From: Ornithinimicrobium pratense
Lineage (GTDB): Bacteria > Actinomycetota > Actinomycetes > Actinomycetales > Dermatophilaceae
Assembly (NCBI RefSeq): GCF_008843165.1
Contig: NZ_CP044427.1
Span: forward strand, 2,294,001-2,358,000
Length of the DNA stretch: 64,000 nucleotides
Direction of reading: 5' to 3'
Within the stretch, counting starts at the first letter, position 1; every line of letters begins with the position of its first letter. A program made the position numbers and the translations under genes. This document shows, piece by piece, positions 26,997 to 36,502 of this stretch. Under the pieces are notes generated by a model. That model was not told the origin of the DNA and ran no database searches. It was given only the letters and a program-made list of their open reading frames with translations.

Positions 26997-28463
26997 TCAG
27001 TCGGCGATCTCGTGCAGCTGGCGGGCAGCTTCGGACAGCGAGCCGGACAGCGAGGGGTAGACCGTGTAGGTGGCGGCGAACTGGTCGACGTTGAGCCGGT
27101 TGGCCACGGCCAGGGCGATGGGGAAGATCAGCTCGCTGGCGCGGGGGCCGACGACAACGCCGCCGACGATGGTGCTCGACCCCGTCTTGGCGAAGAGCTT
27201 GACGAAACCGTCCTGGACGTTCTGCATCTTGGCCCGCGGGTTCTTGGTCAGCGGCAGCATCACGCCCCGCGCGTCGACCCGGCCCTCGTCGATGTCGGCC
27301 TGGCTCACGCCGACCGTGGCGATCTCCGGGTCGGTGAAGATGTTGGAGCTCACCCGGCGCAGGGACAACGGCGCGACGGCGTCGCCCAGCGCGTGGGCCA
27401 CCGCGACCCGGCCCTGCATGGCGGCCACCGAGGCCAGCGGCAGTACCCCCGTGCAGTCACCGGCGGCATACACGCCGGGCAGGCTGGTCCGGGAGACCCG
27501 GTCGACCTCGATGTGGCCGGAGGGCGCGAGCCGGACGCCAGCCTGCTCCAGCCCCATGTCGGTGGTGTTGGGCAGGGAACCGACGGCCAGGAGTGCGTGG
27601 CTGCCACGCACCTCGCGGCCATCCTCCAGGGTGACGACGACGGTGTCGTCCTCACGGCGCACCCCGCCGGCCCGGGAGCGGTTGAGCACCGTCATCCCCC
27701 GGCGACGAAAGACCTCCTCGACCACATTGGCGGCGTCCGCGTCCTCCCCCGGCAGGACCCGGTCTCGGGATGAGATCAGGGTGACGGCGCACCCGAGCCC
27801 AAGGTAGGCGTGCGCCAGCTCGGCACCGGTCACGCCGGAGCCGATGACGATCAGGTGCTCGGGCAGCTCGGTGAGGTCCCAGATGTGCTGCCAGGTCAGG
27901 ATCCGCTCGCCGTCCGGGACCGCAGTGTCCATGATCCGGGGCCGGGCGCCGGTGGCGATGAGCACCAGGTCACCCTCGAGCACGCGGCTGCCGGTCGCCT
28001 CCCGACGGTCCGCCTCGTGCGGTGAGGGCTCCTGCCCCGACTCCACCGCGCCGACGCCCTCGATGACCTCGACCCGGCCGCTGCCCAGGAGCCGCCCGGC
28101 ACCCTGGACGACGTCGACGCCGGCGGACTCCAGCCGCTCGGAGATGTCCCGGCTCTGCGCCTGCGCCAGGCTCATGATGCGGCGGTTGACGTGGGAGATG
28201 TGTGCCGTGACCCCCTGGTCCTCGGGGACGCCTGCACCGTCGAAGTGGACCCCGATCCGCCCCGCCGCGGTGAACCGGTCCATGAAGTCGGCGGTCGCGA
28301 TCAGCGCCTTGCTCGGCACGCAGTCGGTGAGCACGGCCGCGCCACCGATCCCCGAGCGCTCCACGACGGTGACTCCTGCCCCGAGCTGGGCCGCCACGAG
28401 GGCAGCCTCGTAGCCGCCGGGACCGCCACCGATGATGACCACGGACTTGCCTGCTGCACTCAC
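26997..28463 (-). CDS. lpdA: NAD(P)H-quinone dehydrogenase, LpdA-type flavoprotein
   Basis: 488 aa pyridine-nucleotide disulfide reductase fold: FAD site VVIIGGGPGGYEAALVAAQL at residues 8-27, NAD site VIGSGVTGAELAHAYLGLG, second FAD motif VYAAGDCTGVLPLASVAAMQ and a C-terminal dimerisation domain. At the redox site GGAAVLTDCVPSK the first Cys of the usual CxxxxC pair is Ala (A43) and only C48 remains. The same loss occurs in M. tuberculosis LpdA (Rv3303c), a quinone reductase rather than lipoamide dehydrogenase. Start: GTG at 28463 places the FAD motif at the N-terminus; AGGAG lies three bases upstream. The gene is divergent from punA. Confidence 0.88.
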   Translation of the reverse strand: MSAAGKSVVIIGGGPGGYEAALVAAQLGAGVTVVERSGIGGAAVLTDCVPSKALIATADFMDRFTAAGRIGVHFDGAGVPEDQGVTAHISHVNRRIMSLAQAQSRDISERLESAGVDVVQGAGRLLGSGRVEVIEGVGAVESGQEPSPHEADRREATGSRVLEGDLVLIATGARPRIMDTAVPDGERILTWQHIWDLTELPEHLIVIGSGVTGAELAHAYLGLGCAVTLISSRDRVLPGEDADAANVVEEVFRRRGMTVLNRSRAGGVRREDDTVVVTLEDGREVRGSHALLAVGSLPNTTDMGLEQAGVRLAPSGHIEVDRVSRTSLPGVYAAGDCTGVLPLASVAAMQGRVAVAHALGDAVAPLSLRRVSSNIFTDPEIATVGVSQADIDEGRVDARGVMLPLTKNPRAKMQNVQDGFVKLFAKTGSSTIVGGVVVGPRASELIFPIALAVANRLNVDQFAATYTVYPSLSGSLSEAARQLHEIAD

Positions 28464-28483
28464 GGCTCCTATCCAACCATCGG

Positions 28484-28489
28484 TAGTCT
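28484..28489 (+). promoter_or_regulatory. -10 box TAGTCT for leaderless punA transcript
   Basis: TAGTCT is followed by six bases and the punA GTG at 28496. It lies in the 32-bp gap to divergent lpdA, so the two promoters must overlap. Confidence 0.45.
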
Positions 28490-28495
28490 GTCCCG

Positions 28496-29344
28496 GTGAC
28501 CACTGGTGCAGATCTCGACCTCGCCGACCCATCGACCGACCCCCGCGAGGTGGCGCGGGCGGCCGCCGCCGTCATCGCTGACCGGACGGGCGCTGAGCGG
28601 CACGACATCGCCCTCGTCCTGGGCAGCGGGTGGAAGCCGGCCGCCGAGGCCCTGGCCGGGCTCGGTGACCCGGCCTCGAGCACCGAGATGGACAACACCG
28701 AGGTGCCTGGGTTCACCGCGGCGGCCGTCGCCGGCCACAGCGGGACGATCCGCTCCATCCCGCTGCCGGACGGCCGGCGGGTCCTGGTCTACGGGACCCG
28801 CACCCACTACTACGAGGGCCGTGGCGTGCGGGCCGTCGTGCATGCCATCCGGACCGCCGCGGCCGCGGGCTGCCGGACGGTGGTGCTGACCAACGGGTGC
28901 GGGGGGCTGCGCCCCGAGTGGGCGCCCGGCACGCCGGTGCTGATCCGCGACCACATCAACCTGACCGCCGACTCACCTATCGAGGGCGCCAACTTCGTCG
29001 ACCTCACCGATCTCTACAGCCCGCGCCTGCGCGACCTGGCCCGGGAGGTCGACCCGAGCCTGCAGGAGGGTGTCTACGTCCAGTTCCGGGGCCCGCACTA
29101 CGAGACGCCGGCCGAGGTGGCGATGGCGAAGGTCATCGGCGGGGACCTGGTGGGGATGTCGACCACCCTGGAGGCGATCGCCGCCCGCGCGTCGGGGATG
29201 GAGGTCCTGGGCATCTCCCTGGTGACCAACCCAGCAGCCGGCATCAGCGCCACGCCCCTGGACCACCAGGAGGTCATCGAGGCCGGCCAGGCCGCGGCGC
29301 AGCGCTGCGGCGACCTGCTGGCCCGCATCGTCGAGCGCATCTGA
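28496..29344 (+). CDS. punA: Purine-nucleoside phosphorylase
   Basis: 282 aa, trimeric PNP family. Splits guanosine/inosine and deoxy forms with phosphate. Visible motifs: ALVLGSGWKPAAEAL (phosphate loop), VPGFTAAAVAGHSG (His), YGTRTHYYEGRG, VLTNGCGGLRPEW, GVYVQFRGPHYETPAEV (purine-site Glu) and GMSTTLEAIAARASGMEVLG, with ISLVTNPAAGIS near the end. It is followed 12 bp later by a phospho-sugar mutase that may act on the resulting (deoxy)ribose 1-phosphate. Confidence 0.94.
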   Translation: MTTGADLDLADPSTDPREVARAAAAVIADRTGAERHDIALVLGSGWKPAAEALAGLGDPASSTEMDNTEVPGFTAAAVAGHSGTIRSIPLPDGRRVLVYGTRTHYYEGRGVRAVVHAIRTAAAAGCRTVVLTNGCGGLRPEWAPGTPVLIRDHINLTADSPIEGANFVDLTDLYSPRLRDLAREVDPSLQEGVYVQFRGPHYETPAEVAMAKVIGGDLVGMSTTLEAIAARASGMEVLGISLVTNPAAGISATPLDHQEVIEAGQAAAQRCGDLLARIVERI

Positions 29345-29356
29345 GGAGGGGCAGGT

Positions 29357-31051
29357 ATGACGGATCAGCCGAACCGCGAGCAGCTCCTCCACCGGGCCCG
29401 CACCTGGGTGGGGGACGACCCCGACCCGCGGACCCGTGATGAGCTCACGGTCCTGGTCGACCGGGCCGGTGAGGGGGACGAGGAGGCCTGGCTCGAGCTG
29501 GCCGACCGCTTCATCGGCTTCCTGGAGTTCGGCACGGCCGGGCTGCGGGGCGCGCTGGGGGCCGGCCCGAACCGGATGAACCGCGCGGTCGTCATCCGCA
29601 CCGCCGCCGGCCTGACCGCATACTTGCGCCAGCAGCTGGGCCTGGCCGGCGAGGAACGGGGCCCCATCGTGGTCATCGGCTTCGACGCCCGGCACAACTC
29701 CGACGTCTTCGCCCAGGACACCGCGGCCGTCGTCACCGCAGCCGGCGGGCGGGCGCTGATGCTGCCCCGGCCCCTGCCGACGCCGGTGCTGGCCTTCGCG
29801 ATCCAGCACCTCGGGGCGGACGCGGGCGTGATGGTCACCGCCAGCCACAACCCGCCGCAGGACAACGGCTACAAGGTCTACCTGGGCGACGGCTCGCAGA
29901 TCGTGCCTCCCGCCGATGTCGACATCGCGGCCCAGATCGCCCGCATCCGCAGCGTGAGCCAGGTCGCGATGACCGGCGAGGGGTGGGAGCCCCTGGGCGA
30001 GGAGATCCTGGACGCCTATCTCGACGCGGCCGTCGCGGTCCTGGACCCGGCCAGCCCACGCCAGCTGCAGGTGGTGCACACCGCACTGCACGGCGTCGGC
30101 TCCGACGTGGTCCGGCAGGCCTTCCATCGGGCCGGCTTCCCCGCGCCGCATCAGGTGGCGGAGCAGGCCGAGCCCGACCCCGAGTTCCCCACCGTCGCCT
30201 TCCCCAACCCCGAGGAGCCGGGGGCCATCGACGCGGCCCTGGCGCTGGCGCAGCGGGTGCAGCCGGACCTGGTCATCGCCAACGACCCGGATGCCGACCG
30301 GTGCGCCCTGGCCGTCCGCGAGGGCGGCGGCTGGCGGATGCTGCGCGGTGACGAGGTGGGCGCCCTGCTGGGCCGGCACGTCGTGGACCGCGGGCTGGCC
30401 ACCACCGAGCGGCCCGTCCTGGCCCGCTCGATCGTCTCCTCCCGACTCCTCGGCGCCGTCGCGGAGTCGGCGGGCCTGCGGGGTGAGGAGACGCTGACCG
30501 GGTTCAAGTGGATCGGCCGGGTCCCGGGGCTGGCCTACGGCTACGAGGAGGCACTCGGCTACTGCGTCGACCCCGCCACGGTCCCTGACAAGGACGGCGT
30601 CACCGCCGCTCTGCTCGTGGCCGAGCTGGCCGCGACCCTCAAGGCGCAGGGCCGCACGCTCACCGACATGCTCGATGAGCTGGCGCTGGACCACGGTGTG
30701 CACCAGACCGACGCCTTCTCGGTGCGGGTCAGCCACCTGGGGCTGATCCCTCCCGTGATGACCCGCCTGCGCCAGGACACCCCGGACGAGCTGGGCGGCA
30801 CCCCCGTGTCCCGCATGGACGACCTCGCTCTGGGCGAGGGCGGCCTGCCGCCCACGGAGGGGGTGCGCTTCTACCTCGCCGACGACACCCGGGTCATCGT
30901 CCGGCCGAGCGGCACCGAGCCCAAGCTCAAGGTCTACCTCGAGGCCATCGTCCCGGTCGCCGGCCCGGACGGCCTGCCCGCGGCTCGCGCCGAGGCCGAC
31001 CGCCGGCTGGCCGCGGTCCGCGCCAGCATGGAGGGGCTCACAGCCGTATGA
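29357..31051 (+). CDS. Phospho-sugar mutase (phosphomannomutase/phosphopentomutase-like)
   Basis: 564 aa, alpha-D-phosphohexomutase superfamily. The phosphoserine loop is VTASHNPPQDNGYKVYLGDG, the metal loop NDPDADRCALAV, the sugar loop TGFKWIGRVPG/YGYEEALGY, and the phosphate-binding domain VIVRPSGTEPKLKVYLE. Long-form members such as this (~560 aa) include glucose-1,6-bisphosphate-dependent PGM2-type enzymes and phosphopentomutases. Position directly after PNP suggests ribose 1-phosphate/5-phosphate interconversion, but phosphomannomutase or phosphoglucomutase remains possible. The stop overlaps the next start (ATGA). Confidence 0.88.
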   Translation: MTDQPNREQLLHRARTWVGDDPDPRTRDELTVLVDRAGEGDEEAWLELADRFIGFLEFGTAGLRGALGAGPNRMNRAVVIRTAAGLTAYLRQQLGLAGEERGPIVVIGFDARHNSDVFAQDTAAVVTAAGGRALMLPRPLPTPVLAFAIQHLGADAGVMVTASHNPPQDNGYKVYLGDGSQIVPPADVDIAAQIARIRSVSQVAMTGEGWEPLGEEILDAYLDAAVAVLDPASPRQLQVVHTALHGVGSDVVRQAFHRAGFPAPHQVAEQAEPDPEFPTVAFPNPEEPGAIDAALALAQRVQPDLVIANDPDADRCALAVREGGGWRMLRGDEVGALLGRHVVDRGLATTERPVLARSIVSSRLLGAVAESAGLRGEETLTGFKWIGRVPGLAYGYEEALGYCVDPATVPDKDGVTAALLVAELAATLKAQGRTLTDMLDELALDHGVHQTDAFSVRVSHLGLIPPVMTRLRQDTPDELGGTPVSRMDDLALGEGGLPPTEGVRFYLADDTRVIVRPSGTEPKLKVYLEAIVPVAGPDGLPAARAEADRRLAAVRASMEGLTAV

Positions 31052-31740
31052 CACGCTCCTCCCCCAGCTCCTCGCCCGGCCTCACCGGCGAGCTCCTGGG
31101 TGTCTACCGCACGCTGCCCTCCACCGTCCTGGGCTGGGTGATGGTCACCGGTGCCGCGTTGCTGGCCACGCTGACCCTGTGGGACGTCAGCCAGGGCCGC
31201 GACGAGGGCCTCATCTACCCCGCCGCCCTCATCGTGGGGATCGCGGCCGTGGCCTGGGTGCTGTTCCTGCGGCCGCACGTGCGGTTGCACAGTGACGGCG
31301 TGCACATTGCCAACATCGTCACCGACAGCGTCGTGCCCTTCGCCGCGGTCGAGGAGATCACCCACCAGTGGGCGCTGGAGCTGCACGACACCCAGGGCCG
31401 CAAGCACAGCGCGTGGGCGATCCCCGTCAAGCGGGAGCGGGTCCGGCGCGGGCAGACCGACGACTTCGCGGAGACCACCACGCGCCGACGCGGGTCGGCG
31501 GGCCGCACCGCCCAGGGCGTCGCCGACGCGGCGCAACGGGCCCTGCAACGCTGGCGGCTCGGCGGCGGTCAGCTCGACGGCGGTCAGCTCGACGGCGGTC
31601 AGCTCGACGGCGGTCAGCTCGACGGCGGTCGACTCGGCGGCACGCACCACCAGGTGCAGGCCGAAAAGCGACCGGCGTGGGCGGCGATCATCGTGCTGGG
31701 CGTCTCGCTCCTGCTCATCGTCCTGGCGGTGCTGGGGTGA
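31048..31740 (+). CDS. PH-domain membrane protein with GGQLD tandem repeats
   Basis: 230 aa. Two N-terminal helices (VLGWVMVTGAALLATLTLW; IYPAALIVGIAAVAWVLFL) lead into a bacterial PH-like domain (RPHVRLHSDGVHIANIVTDS...IPVKRERVRRG). A low-complexity segment at residues ~172-196 holds four exact GGQLD units and a fifth degenerate one, and a final helix (AAIIVLGVSLLLIVLAVLG) ends the protein. Function unknown. It overlaps the mutase stop by 4 bp and its own stop overlaps the next start (GTGA), so it belongs to a tightly coupled operon. Confidence 0.75.
   Translation: MTRSSPSSSPGLTGELLGVYRTLPSTVLGWVMVTGAALLATLTLWDVSQGRDEGLIYPAALIVGIAAVAWVLFLRPHVRLHSDGVHIANIVTDSVVPFAAVEEITHQWALELHDTQGRKHSAWAIPVKRERVRRGQTDDFAETTTRRRGSAGRTAQGVADAAQRALQRWRLGGGQLDGGQLDGGQLDGGQLDGGRLGGTHHQVQAEKRPAWAAIIVLGVSLLLIVLAVLG
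31564..31638 (+). repeat. 15-bp in-frame tandem repeat (4 exact copies plus one degenerate)
   Basis: GGCGGTCAGCTCGAC repeats at 31564, 31579, 31594 and 31609, and the fifth unit (31624-31638) reads GGCGGTCGACTCGGC. Nucleotide identity of the four copies points to recent slippage expansion. The unit is a multiple of three, so copy-number change alters only the length of the GGQLD linker. Confidence 0.95.
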
Positions 31741-32375
31741 GCGCCCGCGTCATCGTGCTCACGGGGCCCAGCGGTGCCGGCAAGTCCCGGTTGGCCCGCC
31801 GCCTGCACGAGCACCACTCCTGGCCGGTGCTGCAGCTGGACGACTTCTACCGCGAGGCCGTCGACCCCGGTCTGCCGATGAGCCAGCCGGCGCTGGTCGA
31901 CTGGGACGACGTGCGCTCCTGGGACCTGGAGGCGGCCCTGGACGCGATGACCCGGCTGTGTCGCGAGGGCCGCGCCGAGGTGCCCGTCTATGACATCAGC
32001 ACCTCCTCCGTCGTGGGCCGGCAGCAGGCGCTCCTGGACGGCCACCCCTTCGTCGTCGCCGAGGGCATCTTCGCAGCGCACACCGTTGCCGGTCTGCGCG
32101 AGCGCGGACTGCTCGCGGCCGCGGCCTGCGTGCGCAACCGGCCCTGGCTCACTTTCGGCCGCCGCCTGGTGCGCGACCTGGCCGAGCGACGCAAGCCACC
32201 GCTGACCCTGTGGCGACGCGGCAACCGGCTGCGCCGTGCCGAGCCCCAGATCATCGCCGCGCAGCAGGCGCTGGGCGCCGAGCCGATGACCGCCCGGGAG
32301 GCCGAACGCAGGATCCTGGCCCTGCTGGCCGAGGCTGGCCTGACGACCCCCGACCGGCCGGAGGCCGAACGATGA
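31737..32375 (+). CDS. Uridine kinase-like P-loop kinase
   Basis: 212 aa. Starts straight into the P-loop VIVLTGPSGAGKSRLARRLH, followed by PVLQLDDFYREAVDPG (the DDFY acidic site typical of uridine/phosphoribulokinase-like enzymes), a VDWDDVRSWDL segment and FVVAEGIFAAHTVAGLRE. It probably phosphorylates a nucleoside or similar small molecule. The nearby PNP and mutase favour nucleoside salvage, but the family includes kinases of other substrates. The GTG overlaps the preceding TGA and its stop overlaps the next ATG, so it is in the middle of a coupled operon. Confidence 0.82.
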   Translation: MSARVIVLTGPSGAGKSRLARRLHEHHSWPVLQLDDFYREAVDPGLPMSQPALVDWDDVRSWDLEAALDAMTRLCREGRAEVPVYDISTSSVVGRQQALLDGHPFVVAEGIFAAHTVAGLRERGLLAAAACVRNRPWLTFGRRLVRDLAERRKPPLTLWRRGNRLRRAEPQIIAAQQALGAEPMTAREAERRILALLAEAGLTTPDRPEAER

Positions 32376-33547
32376 GCAACCCCGAGCACGGCTCCGAGCA
32401 GTCACCGCGGCCCTGGACAGCGCCCGGAGGTATGTCGTCCCCGCCCGCCGCAGGTGCACCGCAGGCGCCGGAGCCGCAGCAGCCCCCGCACCCGGCCCCG
32501 CCGTGGCAGCCGCCGCATACCCCCGGCCAGGGCCCGCCGGGTGGCTGGCAGCAGCCGCCCGCAGCCGGCGGCCCGGGATGGCAGCAGCTCCCGCCCGAGG
32601 AGGTGGCGCGCCTGCACCGGCCCGGAGTGGTCCCCCTGCGGCCGCTGCTGCTGAGCGACATCTTCGGTGGCGCGCTGCAGACGATGCGGCGCAACCCCGA
32701 GGCGACCATCGGCATGGGCCTGGTCGTGATGACCGCGCTCCTGGTCCCCTCCCTGCTCGGCTCGCTGGCGATGGTCCGGCTGCTGACCTCGGTGGCGCCC
32801 GCGGATGTCGAGCTGCTCACCCTCACCGTCAACCTCGGCTTCAGCCTGCTGGCGTCCTACGCGCTGACCGGGATGATCGTGCACGTCGTCGGCGAGGCCG
32901 TGCTGGGCGACCGGGCCGGGCTAGGAGCAACCTGGCGTGCGGTGCGCGGTCGGCTGCCCGCCCTGATCGGCGCGATGCTGCTCATGGGCCTGCTGGTGCT
33001 CATCGGCACCGCCGCGCTCGTCCTCGCCGTGGTCCTGCTGGTCATGGCGATCGCCCAGACGGGAGGCGGCATGGCGGTGCTCGGGATCATCCTGGTGATC
33101 CTGGTCATCCTGGGTGCCATCGTCCTAGGCGTCTGGGTGTCCGGCCGGCTCACCCTGGCCCCCGCGGCCGTGGTGCTCGAGCGGCTGGGCCCCTGGCGCG
33201 CGATCGTCCGCGCCTGGTCCCTGACCCGGGGCCGGCAGGGCTGGCGGGTGGTGGGGATCAGCCTGCTGGCCGGGCTGGTCACCAGCCTGGTCACCTTCCT
33301 GGTGCAGTTGCCGCTGCTGGGGGCGAGTCTGTGGGCGCTGGCCACCGGCGGCATCGACCTGTCGCCGCTGTCCACCTCGGCACTGGTCCTGGACCACACC
33401 TTCCAGCTGGTGGTCGGCGCGCTGGTCACCCCGTTCACCGCAGGCGTGGCGGCCCTGCTCTACCTCGACCAGCGGATGCGCCGCGAGGGCCTCGACGTCG
33501 TCCTGGTGCGTGCAGCGCACGACCGCGCCGCTCGCCGGGCCCGCTGA
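32372..33547 (+). CDS. Multi-pass membrane protein, GDPD membrane-domain-like
   Basis: 391 aa. The first ~95 residues are rich in Pro, Gln and Gly (intrinsically disordered, e.g. PQAPEPQQPPHPAPPWQPP). Then RPGVVPLRPLLLSDIFGGAL and six to eight transmembrane helices, with LAPAAVVLERLGPWRAIVRA...WSLTRG typical of the membrane domain often annotated next to glycerophosphoryl diester phosphodiesterases. No phosphodiesterase catalytic domain is present. Its place directly before DUF4129, DUF4350, MoxR and DUF58 is conserved in many actinobacteria and suggests it works with that membrane complex. The role is unknown. Confidence 0.8.
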   Translation: MSNPEHGSEQSPRPWTAPGGMSSPPAAGAPQAPEPQQPPHPAPPWQPPHTPGQGPPGGWQQPPAAGGPGWQQLPPEEVARLHRPGVVPLRPLLLSDIFGGALQTMRRNPEATIGMGLVVMTALLVPSLLGSLAMVRLLTSVAPADVELLTLTVNLGFSLLASYALTGMIVHVVGEAVLGDRAGLGATWRAVRGRLPALIGAMLLMGLLVLIGTAALVLAVVLLVMAIAQTGGGMAVLGIILVILVILGAIVLGVWVSGRLTLAPAAVVLERLGPWRAIVRAWSLTRGRQGWRVVGISLLAGLVTSLVTFLVQLPLLGASLWALATGGIDLSPLSTSALVLDHTFQLVVGALVTPFTAGVAALLYLDQRMRREGLDVVLVRAAHDRAARRAR

Positions 33548-33554
33548 GGTCCAC

Positions 33555-34187
33555 GTGCGCACCGGACCACCCCTGCTTCCCGACGGCGACGAGGCGCGCC
33601 GACTGCTCCAGGAAGAGCTGGCGCGCGGGGACTACCAGCTGCAGGAGTCCTGGGTGGCCCGGGCCTGGCGCTGGTTCACCGACCTGTTCTCCGGGCTCGG
33701 CGGCGTCGGCCCCTTGCCCGGTTGGGTGACCTGGGTGCTGCTGGCACTGGTGCTGGTCGCCGTGCTGGCCGTGCTCGCCTTCGCCACACGGGACCGGTGG
33801 CGCACCGCCCGCCTGACTCGTCACGGCACCCCGGGTGCGGTCCTGGAGGGCCCGCTGCGTGCGGCGGCGGAGCACCGGAAGGAAGCCGCCGCGGCTCTGA
33901 CGGCCGGTCACCTTGACCGGGCCGTCCTGGAGGCCTACCGAGCCGTCGCCGCGGGCGCCGTCGAGCGCACCCTGCTGGACGACCGTCCCGGCCGCACGGC
34001 CCACGAGCTCGCGACCGGGCTCGCCCCAGTCTTCCCCGACGCCCGTGCCGAGCTGCTCGCCGCGGCCGACGCCTTCGACGCGGTCCGGTACGGCGACCAG
34101 CGCGCCACCGCGGAGCAGGCCCGCCAGGTCGTCGACCTCGACGCCCGGCTGCACTCCGCCCGTCCGGCCCTGGCGGCGACGACGTGA
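33555..34187 (+). CDS. DUF4129 membrane protein
   Basis: 210 aa. N-terminal segment PPLLPDGDEARRLLQEELAR, one transmembrane helix (WVTWVLLALVLVAVLAVLAF) and a C-terminal cytosolic DUF4129 domain with helices such as VLEAYRAVAAGAVERTLLDD...GRTAHELATGLAPVFP and ADAFDAVRYGDQRATAEQAR. The GTG at 33555, seven bases after the preceding stop with AGG nearby, gives the conserved N-terminus; GTG at 33510 would overlap the upstream gene. DUF4129 domains also occur at the C-terminus of TgpA-type transglutaminases next to MoxR ATPases. Confidence 0.85.
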   Translation: MRTGPPLLPDGDEARRLLQEELARGDYQLQESWVARAWRWFTDLFSGLGGVGPLPGWVTWVLLALVLVAVLAVLAFATRDRWRTARLTRHGTPGAVLEGPLRAAAEHRKEAAAALTAGHLDRAVLEAYRAVAAGAVERTLLDDRPGRTAHELATGLAPVFPDARAELLAAADAFDAVRYGDQRATAEQARQVVDLDARLHSARPALAATT

Positions 34188-35410
34188 CGCAGACGGTAGA
34201 GACCCGGGCATCGGCCCCGCCGAGGAGGGCCCTGCGGGGGTTGCGCCGGTGGGGGCCATGGGTCCTGCTGCTGATCCTGGCCGCGGTGGTGGGTGGGCTG
34301 CTGTCCACGCCCACCTCAACCGGGCTGCTGGAGCCGGCGAACCGCGGCCGGGACGGCGGAGCCGCTCTGGCGCAGGTCCTGCAGACCCAGGGTGTGCAGG
34401 TGGATGTCGTCGAGGGCTCCTCCCGCCTGATGGAGGGTTCGGCACCCGTGGGTCCCGAGACCACGGTCCTGCTGCCGCACACGGCATACCTCGGCCCGGA
34501 CGGTGGGGCAGCGCTGCTTGAGACGCTGGCACCGGTCGACCGCCTCGTCGTGCTCGTGCCCTCACCCGAGCAGGCCCCTCAGCTGGGGCTGGACGTCGAC
34601 GTCGACTGGATCGCCCGCGGCCCGCTGGCCGCGGACTGCACGACCGACGAGGTGCACAGGGAGGACGTCCTGTCCACCACCGATGCCCAGCTGGCGGCCG
34701 GCGGTGCCGAGCGGGGCCAGGTCGAGGCGTGCTTCCCCCCGGGGGCCGGGCACAATCTGGGCGGTGCCCGGGAGGGTGCCCTCCTCACCTGGCCGGCGAC
34801 GGCGCAGCGGCCCGAGACCGTGGTGGCGACGACGAGCACCGCCTGGACCAACGCCCGGATCACCGAGGAGTCCAACGCCGCCCTGGCCCTGCGGCTGCTG
34901 GGCGGCAGCGAGCGCCTGGTGTGGGTGCTGCCCCAGCCCGGTGACGCCGGGCTCGACGCCCCCGCCGGGTTGTGGGACGTGCTGCCGCGCCACCTCACCT
35001 CGTGGGTGTGGCTGCTGGGCGCGGCGGTGCTGGCCCTGGCCCTGTGGCAGGGCCGGCGCCTGGGACCGGTTGTCGTCGAACCGCTGCCCGCCGTGGTCCC
35101 CGCCGGGGAGACCACCCGCAGCCGGGGCCGGCTCTACCGCCAGGCCCGCGACCGGGAGCACGCCCTCGCGGCCATCCGGGCCGGGACGCGGCGGCGGCTC
35201 GCCCCGTTGTTGGGGCTGCCGCCGGCCAGCGACCAGGACCGGCTCGTCGCCGCCGTCGCGGAGGCGACCGGTCGCTCCGCCACCGAGGTCGCCGCGCTCC
35301 TGGCGCAGGCCGGGCCCGTCACCACCGACGACGCCCTCGTTACCGGGGCCCGGGCGCTGCACGAGCTGGAGGAGCAGGTCAGGACCGCCACGCGGGGGAC
35401 ATTAGGGTGA
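34184..35410 (+). CDS. DUF4350 membrane protein
   Basis: 408 aa. One N-terminal helix (WVLLLILAAVVGGLL), an exported Rossmann-like DUF4350 domain (NRGRDGGAALAQVLQTQGVQ...VVLVPSPEQAPQLGL) and a second helix near residue 280 (LTSWVWLLGAAVLALALWQG), followed by a ~110-residue cytosolic tail. The N-terminal GTG overlaps the DUF4129 stop by 4 bp. The domain is found almost always with MoxR/DUF58 genes; the ligand is unknown. Confidence 0.85.
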   Translation: MTQTVETRASAPPRRALRGLRRWGPWVLLLILAAVVGGLLSTPTSTGLLEPANRGRDGGAALAQVLQTQGVQVDVVEGSSRLMEGSAPVGPETTVLLPHTAYLGPDGGAALLETLAPVDRLVVLVPSPEQAPQLGLDVDVDWIARGPLAADCTTDEVHREDVLSTTDAQLAAGGAERGQVEACFPPGAGHNLGGAREGALLTWPATAQRPETVVATTSTAWTNARITEESNAALALRLLGGSERLVWVLPQPGDAGLDAPAGLWDVLPRHLTSWVWLLGAAVLALALWQGRRLGPVVVEPLPAVVPAGETTRSRGRLYRQARDREHALAAIRAGTRRRLAPLLGLPPASDQDRLVAAVAEATGRSATEVAALLAQAGPVTTDDALVTGARALHELEEQVRTATRGTLG

Positions 35411-35441
35411 CAGCGGCGACATACCGGGTGAGAGGACGCAG

Positions 35442-36470
<1,029 letters not shown>

Positions 36471-36502
36471 CCGCCGCACCGACCCAGACGACCCCGACGT
36501 CC

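Noticed and set aside
34184-34521. Transglutaminase (TgpA) in the MoxR cluster
   Set aside because: DUF4129 often sits on TgpA, but no Cys-His-Asp transglutaminase core is visible in any protein here.
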